A stretch of DNA of 64,000 nucleotides from Astropecten irregularis (taxonomy: Eukaryota; Echinodermata; Asteroidea; Paxillosida; Astropectinidae). The position numbers and the translations under genes are program-made. Below, piece by piece: positions 21,361 through 32,845 of this stretch. The notes beneath the pieces are model-generated. The model saw nothing but the letters and a program-made list of their open reading frames with translations, made no database searches and was not told the DNA's origin. The DNA lies in the NCBI GenBank assembly GCA_963971285.1, contig OZ020262.1, positions 7,101,036 to 7,165,035 of the forward strand, written 5' to 3'. Positions within the stretch are counted from its first letter, which is position 1. Each line of letters opens with the position of its first letter.

Positions 21361-23160
21361 TACAAGGATATGCCAAGGTTCAGGACTGTTGAGCAACACG
21401 CGATTAGACTGTGTAGACTGTGCGCAAAAAAATGGCTGAGGCATTTATACAGTGTACATATCAAATCCCAATGATGTTCACTATTACGGGATACGTAACG
21501 CTGGAACATAAACTTGTCCATGTCCTTCACTAGTCAATGGTCGCGTGTACCATAGAGGCTATGCGTGTACTGATCCAATCCCTATTTATTTACACACAGG
21601 TTTAGCATGCATGTTTACACTAACGATTATTTTGTTCACTCATCGTAACTTATACTGTCAATCATAAGACTTATGATGCATTGAAGCAATGGTGGGTTAT
21701 CCTTTGTAACTCTAGTTACGATCGATCAAAGGGCTTCGTGAAATCGACCCCAGGGTCGCGGAACTAGACTTTGGCAAAGCGACATAATGGTGGAATCAAT
21801 AATTAACAATTATTCATACACAAATTTACTGGAGCGAGATTCGAACCGGCGATCTCCTGAAACGGGGGGTGGTGGGTAGGGGGAAGCTTCCCGTTGCTTG
21901 TGCCGCCCCGTACGAGGTACTTTGGGTATAAGAGTTTGTATAGATTTCCCGAATGACGCCGTACCGTTCGAGTTATACTCGGCGGCAGGCAGACGTGGCC
22001 TATAGCCTATGTGCTCACTATCACAGAGCTACAAACTGGTGCTATCCAGTTCATTGCACTTCATATTCAGTAGCCTACTTTGTGCAAGGCGAAATTTATG
22101 TCACAACTGGATATTATACGCAACGAATGTTCGCCGAAGTCCAGCACAATTATTTTCAAATTTTAAGACGCCAAAACTGTCATGTGAAAATTTGAGTCCC
22201 ATACGGCGCCCACATTTTGAGAAAACGGTGAAAAACAGCCACAGTATTTCTTAAGTCTTTTCTCTTTAATTTTTGATCTTTTAAAATATCAAAAATATTT
22301 TAATAGGTCGTTGTTTTAATAATTTCCGGATAATTACACCATTGCAGGCGAAACAATTTTAATGTTTCTACCGCCACCATCTTCATACCCTGTAAGTTAT
22401 ACGTAAATCTGTGAAAATTTCTGTTTTGGTTTCTTACCAAAGTATGATACAACATTTAATACGAGTTCACTTTTCCAGACTTTCGAATTTACTTTATGAT
22501 CCGGCATACGAGCTACTGAACCGACTTATTATTTTTCGAAATGTATAAATGGAATTAGTCTGTCTCGTGTATCTCTTACAACGACAGGCCGCAGCCTAAT
22601 GGGTAGAATTACGTATTTTAAGGATATACACCAGGTACAAGTTTACTAACATATCAGAATATTGAATGACAGAATAATAATTATACTTAACCATTACAAT
22701 GACAAAATAATGTATACTTCAATCTAAATGTGTTGTTGAACAGAAAACATTGCCATTAGAAAACAAAAAAGAAAGAAACAAAGAAACAAACAGCCTCAGC
22801 AAATAACCAAAATAAAACAAACAAACAAACAAACAAACAACCCGCACTCGGCAACCAGTCTTGAACAAGTTTCAAGTCAACCCCATCGGACGAAGGGTTT
22901 GGCTTCAGTGTGTGCATGTGTGAAGTTTGCCCCTTTAAGGCACTGTCACGTGGCTCACAATGACGTCATGATGACGTTCCCGTGCAGGAAACATTTCGTC
23001 GTGCCTTGCAATACTTCGTGAATTTGGTCCGTGGTTGATTTCTCACGTGTTCTGTAATATCCAGCTCATTTTCCTCGTACACACGGAATTGAGAAACAAA
23101 GGCCATACGACGTAAATGTTAATCCCATCGGTTTTGCAGCAAGTTCTGACGTGTAACATG
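21361..23160. other. Intergenic region between PTER and the TSTD-like gene
   Basis: It contains the PTER promoter flank. An ATCGTAACT foldback copy is at 21620-21755. A short SINE fragment with GATTCGAACCGGCGATCTCC is at about 21830-21862. A copy of the 330-bp repeat is at 22175-22455, and (AAAC)n at 22812-22840. TGACGTCATGATGACGT (22961-22977) is a pair of overlapping CRE/ATF-type sites. No coding exon recognised. Confidence 0.6.
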
Positions 23161-24407
23161 TCACTTCAATTCCTTTGAGTAACGGAGATCGTAAAATCTA
23201 CTCCACTCCATCCATCCACCAGGATAATGCTTGGCCCTGAAACAGAAGAAAACATGTTATCGGGGTTAGCTGGCACTATTAAGACTGAAACGGGAGTCGA
23301 ACCCACCTGGATCAACGTACAGTTCTCTACCTCTAGTCCTCCCAAGCCTCCCTATCGCCAAATAATAAGGATTTCACTCGTGGAACCAGCATACACCGTG
23401 TAAGCCATTAACTGCAAAACCAATAATTGCTTATGACTGACACATTTAAAGGGGGTATTGAATACATGTATAATCATAACAAGAACATTGAAAAAATTGG
23501 TGGTGCATAAAATAGCGCCCTCATTCACTCACTTTGTGAAACCAAGATCACGCGCAATGTCGCGCGCGGCAAGACTTCTGGTTCCCGTCTTGGACGTGAA
23601 TACTATGTTGTCATCGGTCTTGCTGGGTCTGGCATGACCATATTTGGCACGAAATTCCACCTCTGGTAGTTTCAGTGCCTCCTTCACGTCTAGAACTATT
23701 GGTAAATGGGAAAATTGCATGACGTCAGAGCAGGAAAATCAACACAGAGTGAAGAATTTTCAATCGTGTGCTTCGCAATTCGAATTTCCACTTCATAAGA
23801 GCGGTTATTTTTTGCTAAGTATTTTTCATCCTATAAAGGCTATGTCACACGAGGCATTTCTAACATGCAACTTGGAGGCAACGAACTTCACCTGGTCCAA
23901 AAGGAAACGGTAGCTCAACTTAGTCCCTTTCCTGTGACAGTTTAGTCACAATCCGCAATGAAATTATGCGAACATTTAAAGATGAACGGTTCTCTTTTCT
24001 CTAATTTGGCCTGGAACTGATTGCCCGTACATACTTCGTGTGACACTGGCCATACGCCTAAAGAATTGCCTGGTCCTTAAAGTTTCACTCTTTGGAATTC
24101 AATTCGATTCTTTTCGATTCCATTCCATTCCATTCCATTTGACTCGACTAGACTCGACTCGATACCATTCGATTCGATTCCATTCGATTCGATTTACTTA
24201 AAAAGAGAGAATGTTTCCGCGAACCTGGTATATGGCATACATTTTCGATGATGGAACCGAATTCGTCCATTTCCCATCGATCTCTGACGTCGATCATCTG
24301 CAAGTTCCCTCTCTGGATACGCTCCAGCAATCCCTCGTAATACACATTGTCAGCATCTTCCAGATAAGCCGCCCCTGATACCAGAGACCGAGGTTGAAGA
24401 AGATGCC
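23161..24407 (-). CDS. TSTD-like single rhodanese-domain protein, catalytic Cys replaced
   Basis: Small rhodanese-fold protein closest to the TSTD1/TSTD3 group. Three exons fit in phase, in transcript order: 24225-24407, 23533-23695, 23161-23236 (stop TGA). Landmarks: MIDVRDRWEMDEFG, CHIPVLDVKEALKLP, the active-site loop FTSKTGTRSLAARD, and the C-terminal KHYPGGWMEWS. In active family members the loop begins with cysteine (CxxGxR); here that place is serine (codon TCC), so sulfur transfer by the usual persulfide route should be impossible. Frames and splice sites are otherwise clean, so this looks like an expressed, non-catalytic relative rather than a pseudogene. The exon with the start codon is not certain; the first fitted exon opens in phase 1 (GG|CAT), and a possible partner is described at 25251-25395. 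Confidence 0.85.
23820..24060. repeat. Inverted repeat with TCACACGA ends
   Basis: GGCTATGTCACACGAGGCA at about 23837 is mirrored by CTTCGTGTGACACTGGCCA near 24033-24051. Roughly 215 bp, inside the intron between exons A and B of the TSTD-like gene. Confidence 0.5.
24105..24195. repeat. (ATTCC/ATTCG)n microsatellite
   Basis: Pentamer tract with units ATTCC, ATTCG and GACTC, 30 bp before the donor of the first fitted exon of the TSTD-like gene. Confidence 0.85.
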
Positions 24408-24453
24408 CTGATGGGAAAGAGGACATGAGATGACGAGGGGTTTTCCGTAATTC

Positions 24454-24910
24454 GGGCGATTCCAAAATAGTGAGTCACCAAGAGTTTGCAATGCGTTAGC
24501 CAAACGCAATACACGGGTTTACACTTCTAAAAAAGCGCATGCGTGGTAGTGCCTCGTTTCGAAGTCGCGATCAAAACTGCCGAAGCGTAAACCCGTGTAT
24601 TGTCTTCGACAATGGACGGGCTTACACTTCGGAAAGTGCGCATGAGTGGAAGTGCCTCGTTTTGAAGTTGCGATGAAAATCTAAGATGGCGGCCATGGTG
24701 TAAACCCGTGTATTCATAGAATTTGTCCACCCAAAGTCTGGTTCCCAGACCCAGAATCTCCGAATTTCCTCCGTAAGTCGTCAGGGAATTATTGGGCAGG
24801 GAACCAGACTAGCCAACCCAGTGCCTGTCTGGGAAGGGTCGACAAATTCCGCGCATTGTGATTGGCCAACGCGTTGCAAACTCGTGGTGACGCACTATTT
24901 GGAATCACCC
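24454..24910. repeat. GGGCGATTC palindrome split by a nested element
   Basis: The outer halves (GGGCGATTCCAAAATAG at left; CTATTTGGAATCACCC at right) belong to the 160-bp GGGCGATTC family. Between them sits a second palindromic element with CACGGGTTTACACTTC and GTGTAAACCCGTGTATT ends at about 24513-24718, itself carrying an internal copy of its own end near 24590-24630. So at least two later insertions split the first element. It lies just upstream of the first fitted TSTD-like exon. Confidence 0.75.
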
Positions 24911-25250
24911 GTATTATAACACTAACTTGTAGATGTATTCATTTTCTAGAGGCTGTAGTCGAATGCACATGAGCACATTGTGCATGCGAGGATGGTGTCC
25001 TTCGTAAGGAATATGGACCTGATACTCATCAAAGCAACCGACCGGGACAATACTTGGAAGAAGAGCAGGAGTTCATCTCAGATTCATTAGCATCCATGGT
25101 CCCTTCAAAAAAGGTGAGTGCACCATCTTTTGACGTTTTCCAACTTTATCACTGTACATGTAGTTGTATACAAACTGTCTGCTATAGTGCTTATCATTAT
25201 TCATTAAGGGGTGATTGATACAAAGTTCAAAGTATACACATATTTGACCT

Positions 25251-25395
25251 TACCCCTCGGTGATAGTCGTCTGCCCGGGCCTGGGCGGTCGTTGTCGAGG
25301 GGCGAGTGGAGCCTCCTCCCCCACGACCAGTTGGAGCGAATTTGACTGGTTTCGCTGCCCAAAAAACTATGGTCAAAAAATGAGGAATACCTCAT
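25251..25395 (-). CDS. Candidate 5' coding exon of the TSTD-like gene (uncertain)
   Basis: On the minus strand an open frame begins at an ATG (25395, MRYSSFFDHSFLGSE) and reaches a consensus donor (AGGG|GTAAGG, exon end about 25251) in phase 1. That is the phase needed to join the GG|CAT start of the exon at 24407, giving ...RRLSPRGHLLQPRS. The peptide is Arg/Ser-rich and would suit an organelle-targeting leader. An alternative is that the exon starts after an acceptor-like TTTTTTGGGCAG. No family match supports it. Confidence 0.3.
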
Positions 25396-27756
25396 GTCAG
25401 AAATTGTTTAGACCAGAAACAGGCAGTGTGTGTATCTAACAAGTTCATTTCTATCTGCATGTACTTTGAAGACGGATAATGACAACCATATACATTGTAA
25501 TTATTGATATTGGCTCAATATAGACCGTTCCTTATGTCAAAAGTTAGGGCCTTCATAGTTTCGGTGCAAAACTGCAAATAAATTAAAAATGACATTATTT
25601 AAGAAATGTGTTGTATTATTGCCTTTTTGAACAAACTCGTATTCGGCTTGTCAAGGGGCACAAGTAAAGGTTGTTAAGACGGCTTACGTCGAAACAAACC
25701 AGACAATGTGCGATTGAGATTTAGAGGCTAAATTTCGAGGAAATTAAGGTCATAACAAATTTGAATCGTATACATACACGGAATAGTGGGCAGCCGAAGC
25801 TACGCGTAGGCAGGCTAGCCCAGCGCCGCGCCTCGTCAGGGCAACTACTCGGCTGAAAGACCCTGCCATCCCCGATGCTCGCTCCTCACAATAAAGTCCA
25901 CAATTGCCGTCCTCCAACCTTTCACGAAATTCACCTCAGCAGGCCAAGCACTGATAAAACCCCAGCGCATGATCTGACAAAACAACTGTAATTTATTCAT
26001 CTCGTGATGCACCCCTCCAACCAACACAACACACAGACTATTAAATAAAGTCCAGTGACCTTGCAACAAAATGCAACGATAATAATGCAACCTCTGAACA
26101 GATGGTAGGTTTATTTTTTTTTTACAGTTTTGCAATATTTATTTTCGTCATTTTTGTCTCGGATAAAAAAAAAACGACACAGAAGTACATGGTGAAGCCA
26201 TGTTAAATAGTTAAGCAATTAAAAGGGTGCATGGTTGCTTGCATTAAAAAAAAACTACATTAGAGTTCATTGTGTATTAGTAGGTTACTTTGGTGATGGA
26301 TCAAATGGCGTGACTGATGTCACCGTCTGTTGAGTTCCAGATCAGTTTTTCTAAAACGTGATTTTCCCCTCAACCATAGGGGTGCACCACACTCATAGCT
26401 CAGAAAACAATGCGCCGAGCTGATTATCATATTCTGTATACCCTCAATTTTTTTAAACATGCAATTTTGGGGTCATGCAATTAATATATTGTGTAATTAT
26501 GACGGGTTATCACAACCTGGGGGTTCAGTGCTTCAGCCTGTTGTGGAGTCTTGAGAAATGTTGGCTTAAAATGTGGCCCTACATTGTTTTGAACGTTGAG
26601 GGTAGCTTCATGAAAACCGACTGCGAGTTGGTTTGGGAAAATTGACATTTTGGGGGGTGTGTTTTTTTTTTAGGACATTTAGCAAAAACTCTGATCGGTT
26701 ACCCTACCAAATATTGAAAAGAATCATGTAGATGAGGGTCTAAACTACGTTTTGCATTATTGCACAAAACACTGAGAGACTTCTGGATGAGATATTTTGA
26801 ACTCTGAAGTTGAGGGATTTTACACTAAAGTTAACGGGACACTATTAAGTGTGGTGCACCCATAGGAAGCACGTGGTGTCAAAGTGCGCCATCTCCCGTT
26901 TCCTTTCTGACCTTGGCCCTTGTGTAGGATCTTGTGGGTACCGTGTGGTAGTTTTAAAATGTCATAAATTGATTAGTTCACGTTTGTACAGAATCAAAAG
27001 CCTGCATGCAGATAATGGGACATAATTTCGATTTAAATATACAGAGAGCAGTATAAATTAAAGCACTGGTCCTAACATAATTATTTCTTTACCATGAGAA
27101 ATAACCTGCCATGATAGTTATCTACTTTAATATCTTGTGAAATATCTAGTTTAATATCAAGTTATAAAACAATAGCTGTGCGGTGGTTTTTGATAAGGTC
27201 TCGCGTCAGCTGGCGTGGGCCATTTTGTCCCACCGTCAAACAGTGCAAACACTGAGACTGGACAAAGCTCCAACGGAAAATAATGCTACAATGATAAGTG
27301 CACACAGATAAATTAATATTTCAAAATGTTATATTTAATCTCGTATGGAAATTTGAAAACCGCAGACCGGTGTAAAGGTTGAATCTGTCCACCTCTCTAA
27401 ATGTGTCCGGGACAGAATTACCCAGGTAAAAGTGTACATGGTCACAACCGTGTAAATGTGTCCTCCGGACAACTGTACATGGTCCAACCGTGTAAATGTG
27501 TCTGGGTGGACACATGCAGAGAGGGGGGTAGATTTAACCTTTACACCGGCTTGGTAAACCTAGACTTAATTAATGGTGTAATTAAAATAAATTAATATCA
27601 ATATACAAATGAGAAAAAATGGTTTGATTTTTCACTGCACAATGAAACTACTGTATAATTAATAAATATTATAAGAAATCATCTTGAACATGCACACAGA
27701 AGCTGACAGAGTAAGTTTTAACATTTGGGACGTTATCGTGACTTTCCAAAAAGAAA
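25396..27756. other. Intergenic region without recognised genes
   Basis: Between the TSTD-like gene and the ceramidase, which both lie on the minus strand. I see short A/T runs and one foldback element (27366-27550). The open frame at 25845-26135 has no recognisable domain. No exon could be supported. Confidence 0.5.
27366..27550. repeat. Foldback element with internal CCGTGTAAATGTGTC repeats
   Basis: The left end ACCGGTGTAAAGGTTGAATC pairs with the right end GATTTAACCTTTACACCGG. CCGTGTAAATGTGTC occurs twice and related forms once or twice more inside, giving a foldback with tandem subrepeats. About 185 bp, downstream of the ceramidase gene. Confidence 0.7.
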
Positions 27757-30700
27757 TTAGCCAATATTCAAGTTTTTATCCTGCTCCTGACGACTCCTCA
27801 GCAGGGCGCCCTCTTTCGGCGACATCGTGCGAGGCACGCTGTCCGAGACGTTATTTTCGTTTTTCGTTGCCTCGGTGCCTTCGCCGGTGTCACGTGAGCG
27901 CTGTGTGTCGTGCACGGTCAGAAACGGCAGAAATCCGCACCAAGTCTGTACAATCGGATTTAAAAATATGAATTATTCATTGATGAATACTGATCATGCT
28001 TGGGTTGCAATCGAACCAAAGACCTTTTCTGTGTGGCACAAGAGCTGCGTGGGTGAGTCCCAGAGTCTTGTTCAATAGTGTCATTTTTGTCGTGTTAGGG
28101 ACACGCGACATCACGACATACCAGTTTGATACTAACCCAACGAGACGACATTTAAGTAACACACCATGAACAGGGCCTTGCTCAAAATGGGCTCATTCAT
28201 TTCCACAATTTGAAACAAATTGACAATTATTTGGGACACAGCCAAAATAGAGCTCGATGGCTCAGTTGGTATAGAACACGGTAACGGTTTTCCGGGTGTC
28301 GCGGGTTCGAATCCCACTCCAGTCATTATTATTAATATTCATTGTACTCTTACCCAGACTGTACATCGACGCTTCAGGAAACTGTATCGAACTTGGCAGC
28401 TGTAGTAATACAAATAAATGAATAAAATGAGTGTTTCACATTTTACATTCAGGACGTGCAAAAACTGGGACTAAAAATGTTACAACTTCCAGATTATGGG
28501 TTCGAAACGGCCGCTTACGTTCCGGAGTGGACAGTAGATAGTGGTTTGGTGCTTAAGGACCGCACAATGCTTCAAATCTTAGGCACGGTTACATCAAACT
28601 TCGCCAATTTTCAAATTTTACAAGGAATTTTGTTCCCACATTTTCACTTTTTTTGCGACTCGTTTTCACACCTTGAATGCAAATGATTGGTGTTATAAAA
28701 CAAGATCATCCTTGCTTAACTTAATGTCGTTTAGTGAAGCCATTGAACCTGTCGTAAAAATAGACCTGCTATGTGCTAAATTAAGGTCACTTCAAGTGAA
28801 GCCACGTATGAAGAAAATAATTATGGGTTCATTCGTTTAGCTCCCCCGGGTCGACACCAGTCAACCTCGTCCCCATTCTGTGCAGTGAAAACATGACCAT
28901 TCCCAGTAAGGGCTGACCCGTGTTAGCTAAACGAATGCACCCAATCATGGAGGTGATTCATTTTTTTTTACCAAAACTGGATCTGAGCGTGGCAGGATAT
29001 TCCGACTAGCAAGTGCCACCAGGCGTGTAGCTGCGTTAGGCCCGACAGCCACGGCGGCAGGGAGGCTCGGAACCGTCTGTATAAGAGAAACGAGTACCAG
29101 CAAAAATTGTTTAGTAAATGGACACAAAATGGCTGACCCTCATGTGGACCAACACACGAAAGTGCATTTAAGTATCACGGGCATGGGCCTAGGCCAATAT
29201 TTTGGGTATTATACAACCTTCCCCTCTCTTACTTAAGGGACTCCTTAGCGAAGGCCTCTTGCTTGTTGTCAGATCGCCTGTCTCAAAAATAAAGCTTCCG
29301 TCTGGACCCAGAGTCATCACTTCCTCTATAGTTTCAAGATTCTATTTCTGGGGTTTTTAATTAACAAAGGCATAATAGAAACCTATTTCACTGGTTTCTT
29401 TTTTTTTCTATTGTTTCTTTTCCAGTCCTTAATTAATTGTACGACCTTTACACATTTCCAGGTGAAAACAGAATGATTAGCAACCTTAGGTTTTCGTTTT
29501 GAAGACGGTTGCTCTGCTTATTGGTGAGTTTGATACTTACTGTACATAATCACAGCATTGGTTGTCTGCGTTCCACAATGTGAAGGCGACCACGTACAAG
29601 ACCACCGAATAGGATAGCAGAAATTTATTGCACTCACGAGTTCTGTACAACAATGGGAAAAAAACTCAATTCAAATTGCATGTCACTGTGTCGTTGTCGT
29701 AAAATCACAAGAGGTCGATTACTGCTCTTTAAAACAAACAGTTTTGTGCGATTTTTATTTGAACGAAGACATTCTGGAAAATGGATTACTTTGCAACGTA
29801 GACAGCCCTAGCAATAATGACGACCGTCAGAGAGCCAAACGCAACCTAAAAGAGAATCAAGACAAAATGAAAATACCTGTTTAACAAAAATGGATTGGTA
29901 ACAAAAAATTCGGTTTGAAGTTTGATAACTTTCACTGGCTTTGACAAAAATATTATGCATTGGTCAAAGTTTTAAGGGGTAGATAGGGATGCACCAGATT
30001 TTCTAAGGACACTATCAATTTGATATTTTGTTCTCTTTTCTCTCAAAACGGGGCACGCCCACCCCACCCCGCCCACCCATCTCCTTGGCTCCTCCCATAT
30101 ATTTACACAATTCACCCACCTGGAATAGTAATGGCTGCTGCATCATGACGTAGGAAACGCCCACGAGGGCGTTGTAGATGTACAGAACCTGTAGGAGGTT
30201 ATCATTGGTCCTACCAGGCTTGGCATTGGTCTCCATTCTATACATCAGAAATACAGTCAGAAAGGTTTTCACACTACGAAAACCTTTTACAATTTTGACC
30301 CGGGTAAATCAAGCTTTGCGTTCACACTATACACAACATAATAAATCACTTCAGTGCGTTCAAACCGCCACTCTAAAGTCTGAACACATTTCGACATTTC
30401 CAAGGCAGGTCAACCGCGGCTCTCAACCCATCTCCAGAGCTGGGTTAGTTTCAACATGGGTCTAGTGCTTAACACGGGTCCATACCGAGTTAAACTCTTG
30501 CAGTGTGAACAGGATTAGTCTCTTTCACACGGTACAACCCGGGAATTTGTAGTTTTAGGGCGTTTACGAAACGGAGGATCAGGCTCCGTCTCGGCTCCGG
30601 CTCCCCATTTCGTGAATCCATTCTGAAATAACGGGTATCAAGATAGAGGCTTTTGGCTGCGATTCTGAAGTAGATTCTCTGGTTTGAAAAGGAAAACAGA

Positions 30701-32840
30701 GCTTCAGCTTCAATGAAAAAGCCTATTTTCAGCATAAAATGGATGTCAGAGCTGGAGCCTGAGCCCCCGTTTCGTAAACGCCCTATACCTATCAAGGTTT
30801 GATTAGGCATTTGATTTAAAATGCAATTTTAATCTAAATATTGACATTCAGTTACTAAAACCTGAGGCGATATATAGCAAGAAGTGAAAAGGGTCATTCC
30901 TTTATCGATATGCATACAATGTAACTGTACACACTGTGATTTATACATCTCGAAAGCTAGGTCTGTTGTTTACCATGTAATATTATATACTGGTTAGCAT
31001 TGTTATAGTGTTTTATTGGCCTGAAAGATTCGACTGGATTCTAAAATGCTGGCATAATAAAAAACGAACCTTATATTATAAACTTACATGCAATAAAAAA
31101 AGAAGGAGGTCGACCACAACATTGACATTTCATCCAACATCTGCAAATAAATAGAAGAGAAGAAATGATCATGTATACACCGAGTGTTAAATCTACATTA
31201 TTGGTGTTAACTAACTTCTCCCATATATTTAAATTCGGCGCTTAGCCCCATGATAATTGACACTAATGGTAAAGTTATGCACACTTTGCTTATACCTTCA
31301 AAATGGTTAACATTTTCATTATGTTTTTATGTTCAAAGTAAACGTATATATAGCATGTGTTTTTGCCGACTTCGAGGACGAGTCGATTTTACCAAACTAA
31401 TCGTAACTTCCCATCAATCGTAGGACATTACCATGCATTGCAGCCTTACGTAGGATATGATTACTTATTTTTCGTAACTCGAGTTACGATTGATCGTATG
31501 GCTTTGTGAAATCGACCCCAGAAAATAAAATAATGATAATTAGGGTAATATTCGGTATAATTTACATTAAATTGAAAGGTGTGAGACACCAATCAACGTA
31601 GGCATGAATGCAGAATTGGTAATAAGCTTGGGCTAGTTTTATGAACTGGTTACCAGCTACATTCGAATGTTGTGCCTATGCTGATCATGACTAGTTCCCT
31701 GCGTATGTTCGCTGAACATAAATTTGAAATAAATTTGCTTCCAAAACTGATATGATAACGGTTTTACGGGCAAACGGTGACGTAGGTAAATTTATGACTT
31801 TTTCGGTCAGGATAATGTTGGATTGTTTGTTTCGTTCAATCATAAATCATTCCAGGATTTTTTGACAGACAAACCTGCGAGGATAGATGCAGCGTCAGAT
31901 GGAAGCAAATTGAACCAACACCAATCACTGTTCGGAAAAAAAAATCGAAATTAAAGGACATAAATGGGAGTAAACAGACAATAATTAATTTCATGATGAA
32001 GAGTTTCAATGCAGTTATTCATTGACAATGTATTGGCAGTTTGGCACAGAAAACAAACTTTCACAGAACATTATTTTCATTACTGTCCATTTTCGCGTGA
32101 CATTATTCAGATGTCATATACCTGCAACACTATACGTGAAAACTGCTGCTAACAGATACGACATGTATTAACATGTATTAAAACAACAATCTGTAGTATT
32201 CAGCCTTTTAAATGAAAACGAGTGAGAAAAATAAAGAAAGAGATAATAGTTGTATGCACGATGGGAAGTTAAGTTCGTCGTGGTTAAGCGCAGCAATATA
32301 GCATTTTGATCCATGACTTGTGCTTGCCTTTTGCGTTTAGTGGACCGTTTAAAACAAAGAGTGATGTCGTCATTGCTATAGCATTTCATACTACTAGATT
32401 GAAGGCAATGTTTGAAAGGACTACGGGCAAATTTCATAGAGCTACTTCTGCATTGGCTTAAGCACCAACAACCTTGGAAATAAAATCAGTATGCCAGTCA
32501 AAACTCATTGCGAATATTATGCTCAGCAAACAATGGCCGAATACAAGTTAAAAGTAACTCATCACATGAACATTTGGTTGGCAATCCTGTTTGATCAAGG
32601 AAGACTTTTCATGCTTAAGCAAATGTTGGTGCTAAGCAGCTCTGTGAAATTGGCCCCAGGTTTTAATTCGACGGTTCGACCGGGATGCTACTGCATTCTT
32701 AAGGCAGACCTGGCAGAGATTAGACTTACGCATGACACCGAGGTAGCAGAAAATGAATCTCGCTTCCACTTTGTCCCTCCATGCAAAGTAGATACCAAAG
32801 ATAGGAGGCAGGATGAAGACAATGTTGCTCATTGTATTCC
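27757..32840 (-). CDS. Alkaline ceramidase (ACER1/2-like), first exon missing
   Basis: Multi-pass membrane amidase that cleaves ceramide to sphingosine in Golgi/ER membranes. Firm exons in transcript order: 32730-32840, 31875-31927, 31088-31140, 30120-30237, 29790-29845, 29541-29642, 28972-29076; all join in phase. Landmarks: NTMSNIVFILPPIFG, GVGSICFHLTL (catalytic Ser and zinc His), QMLDEMSMLW (catalytic Asp), PGRTNDNLLQV, LWNADNQCC, and QLHAWWHLLVG with the last two zinc histidines. QMLDE points to the ACER1/2 side of the family. A probable last exon, 27757-27945, begins TWCGFLPFLTV, like the family's W...G.PYV end, followed by a 50-residue charged tail; it is phase 0 whereas 28972 ends in phase 2, so one short exon between them remains unfound. 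The first exon, with the N-terminal acidic residues and the IAEFW-type motif, is not visible and may be in the assembly gap. Confidence 0.85.
28246..28327 (+). mobile_element. tRNA-derived SINE head, plus strand
   Basis: GATGGCTCAGTTGGTATAG (A box) and GCGGGTTCGAATCCCACTCC (B box) are well kept and spaced about 35 bp apart. The 3' part after ATTATTATT is AT-rich and the tail is not bounded. Lies in the 3' part of the ceramidase gene, opposite strand. Confidence 0.65.
28446..28686 (+). other. Orphan open frame after a good splice acceptor
   Basis: After TTTTACATTCAG|GAC the plus strand stays open for about 77 codons (DVQKLGLKMLQLPDYGFETA..., then ...SHLECK and a stop). It is antisense to the ceramidase gene, within an intron. 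No family recognised. It could be a last exon of an unknown gene, an old retroposed fragment, or chance. Confidence 0.2.
28824..28942. repeat. Small foldback element with CATTCGTTTAGCT ends
   Basis: GGGTTCATTCGTTTAGCT and AGCTAAACGAATGCACCC are inverted ends of a 119-bp element containing AGTCAACCTCGTCC. A relative with the same inner block lies at 34021-34151, in the MFSD1 5' flank. It ends 30 bp from the ceramidase exon at 28972. Confidence 0.75.
30558..30783. repeat. Foldback element, CGAAACGGAGGCTCAGGCTC family, copy B
   Basis: Arms GGGCGTTTACGAAACGGAGG and CCCCGTTTCGTAAACGCCC. The interior AAAACAGAGCTTCAGCTTCA and GTAGATTCTCTGG match the copy at 5393-5626. It is in a ceramidase intron. 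The flanking 30250-30530 also looks repetitive (CTTTCACACGG, ACACTACGAAAACC). Confidence 0.8.
31383..31520. repeat. ATCGTAACT foldback family copy (ceramidase intron)
   Basis: Starts GTCGATTTTACCAAACTAAT and ends TTTGTGAAATCGACCCC. About 138 bp, simple palindrome with GTTACGAT-type blocks in both arms. Confidence 0.75.
32425..32658. repeat. GGCCAATTTCAT foldback family, subtype A (ceramidase intron)
   Basis: Starts GGGCAAATTTCATAGAGC, ends GCTCTGTGAAATTGGCCCC, with the ATGCTCAGCAAACAATGGCC block inside. It lies about 70 bp downstream of the ceramidase exon ending at 32730. Confidence 0.75.
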
Positions 32841-32845
32841 CTGAG

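Noticed and set aside
26880..26950. Candidate last ceramidase exon reading SYTRAKVRKETGDGAL
   Set aside because: It resembles the family tail only weakly, has no acceptor before it, and the frame at 27757-27945 fits the W..G.(P)..V ending better.
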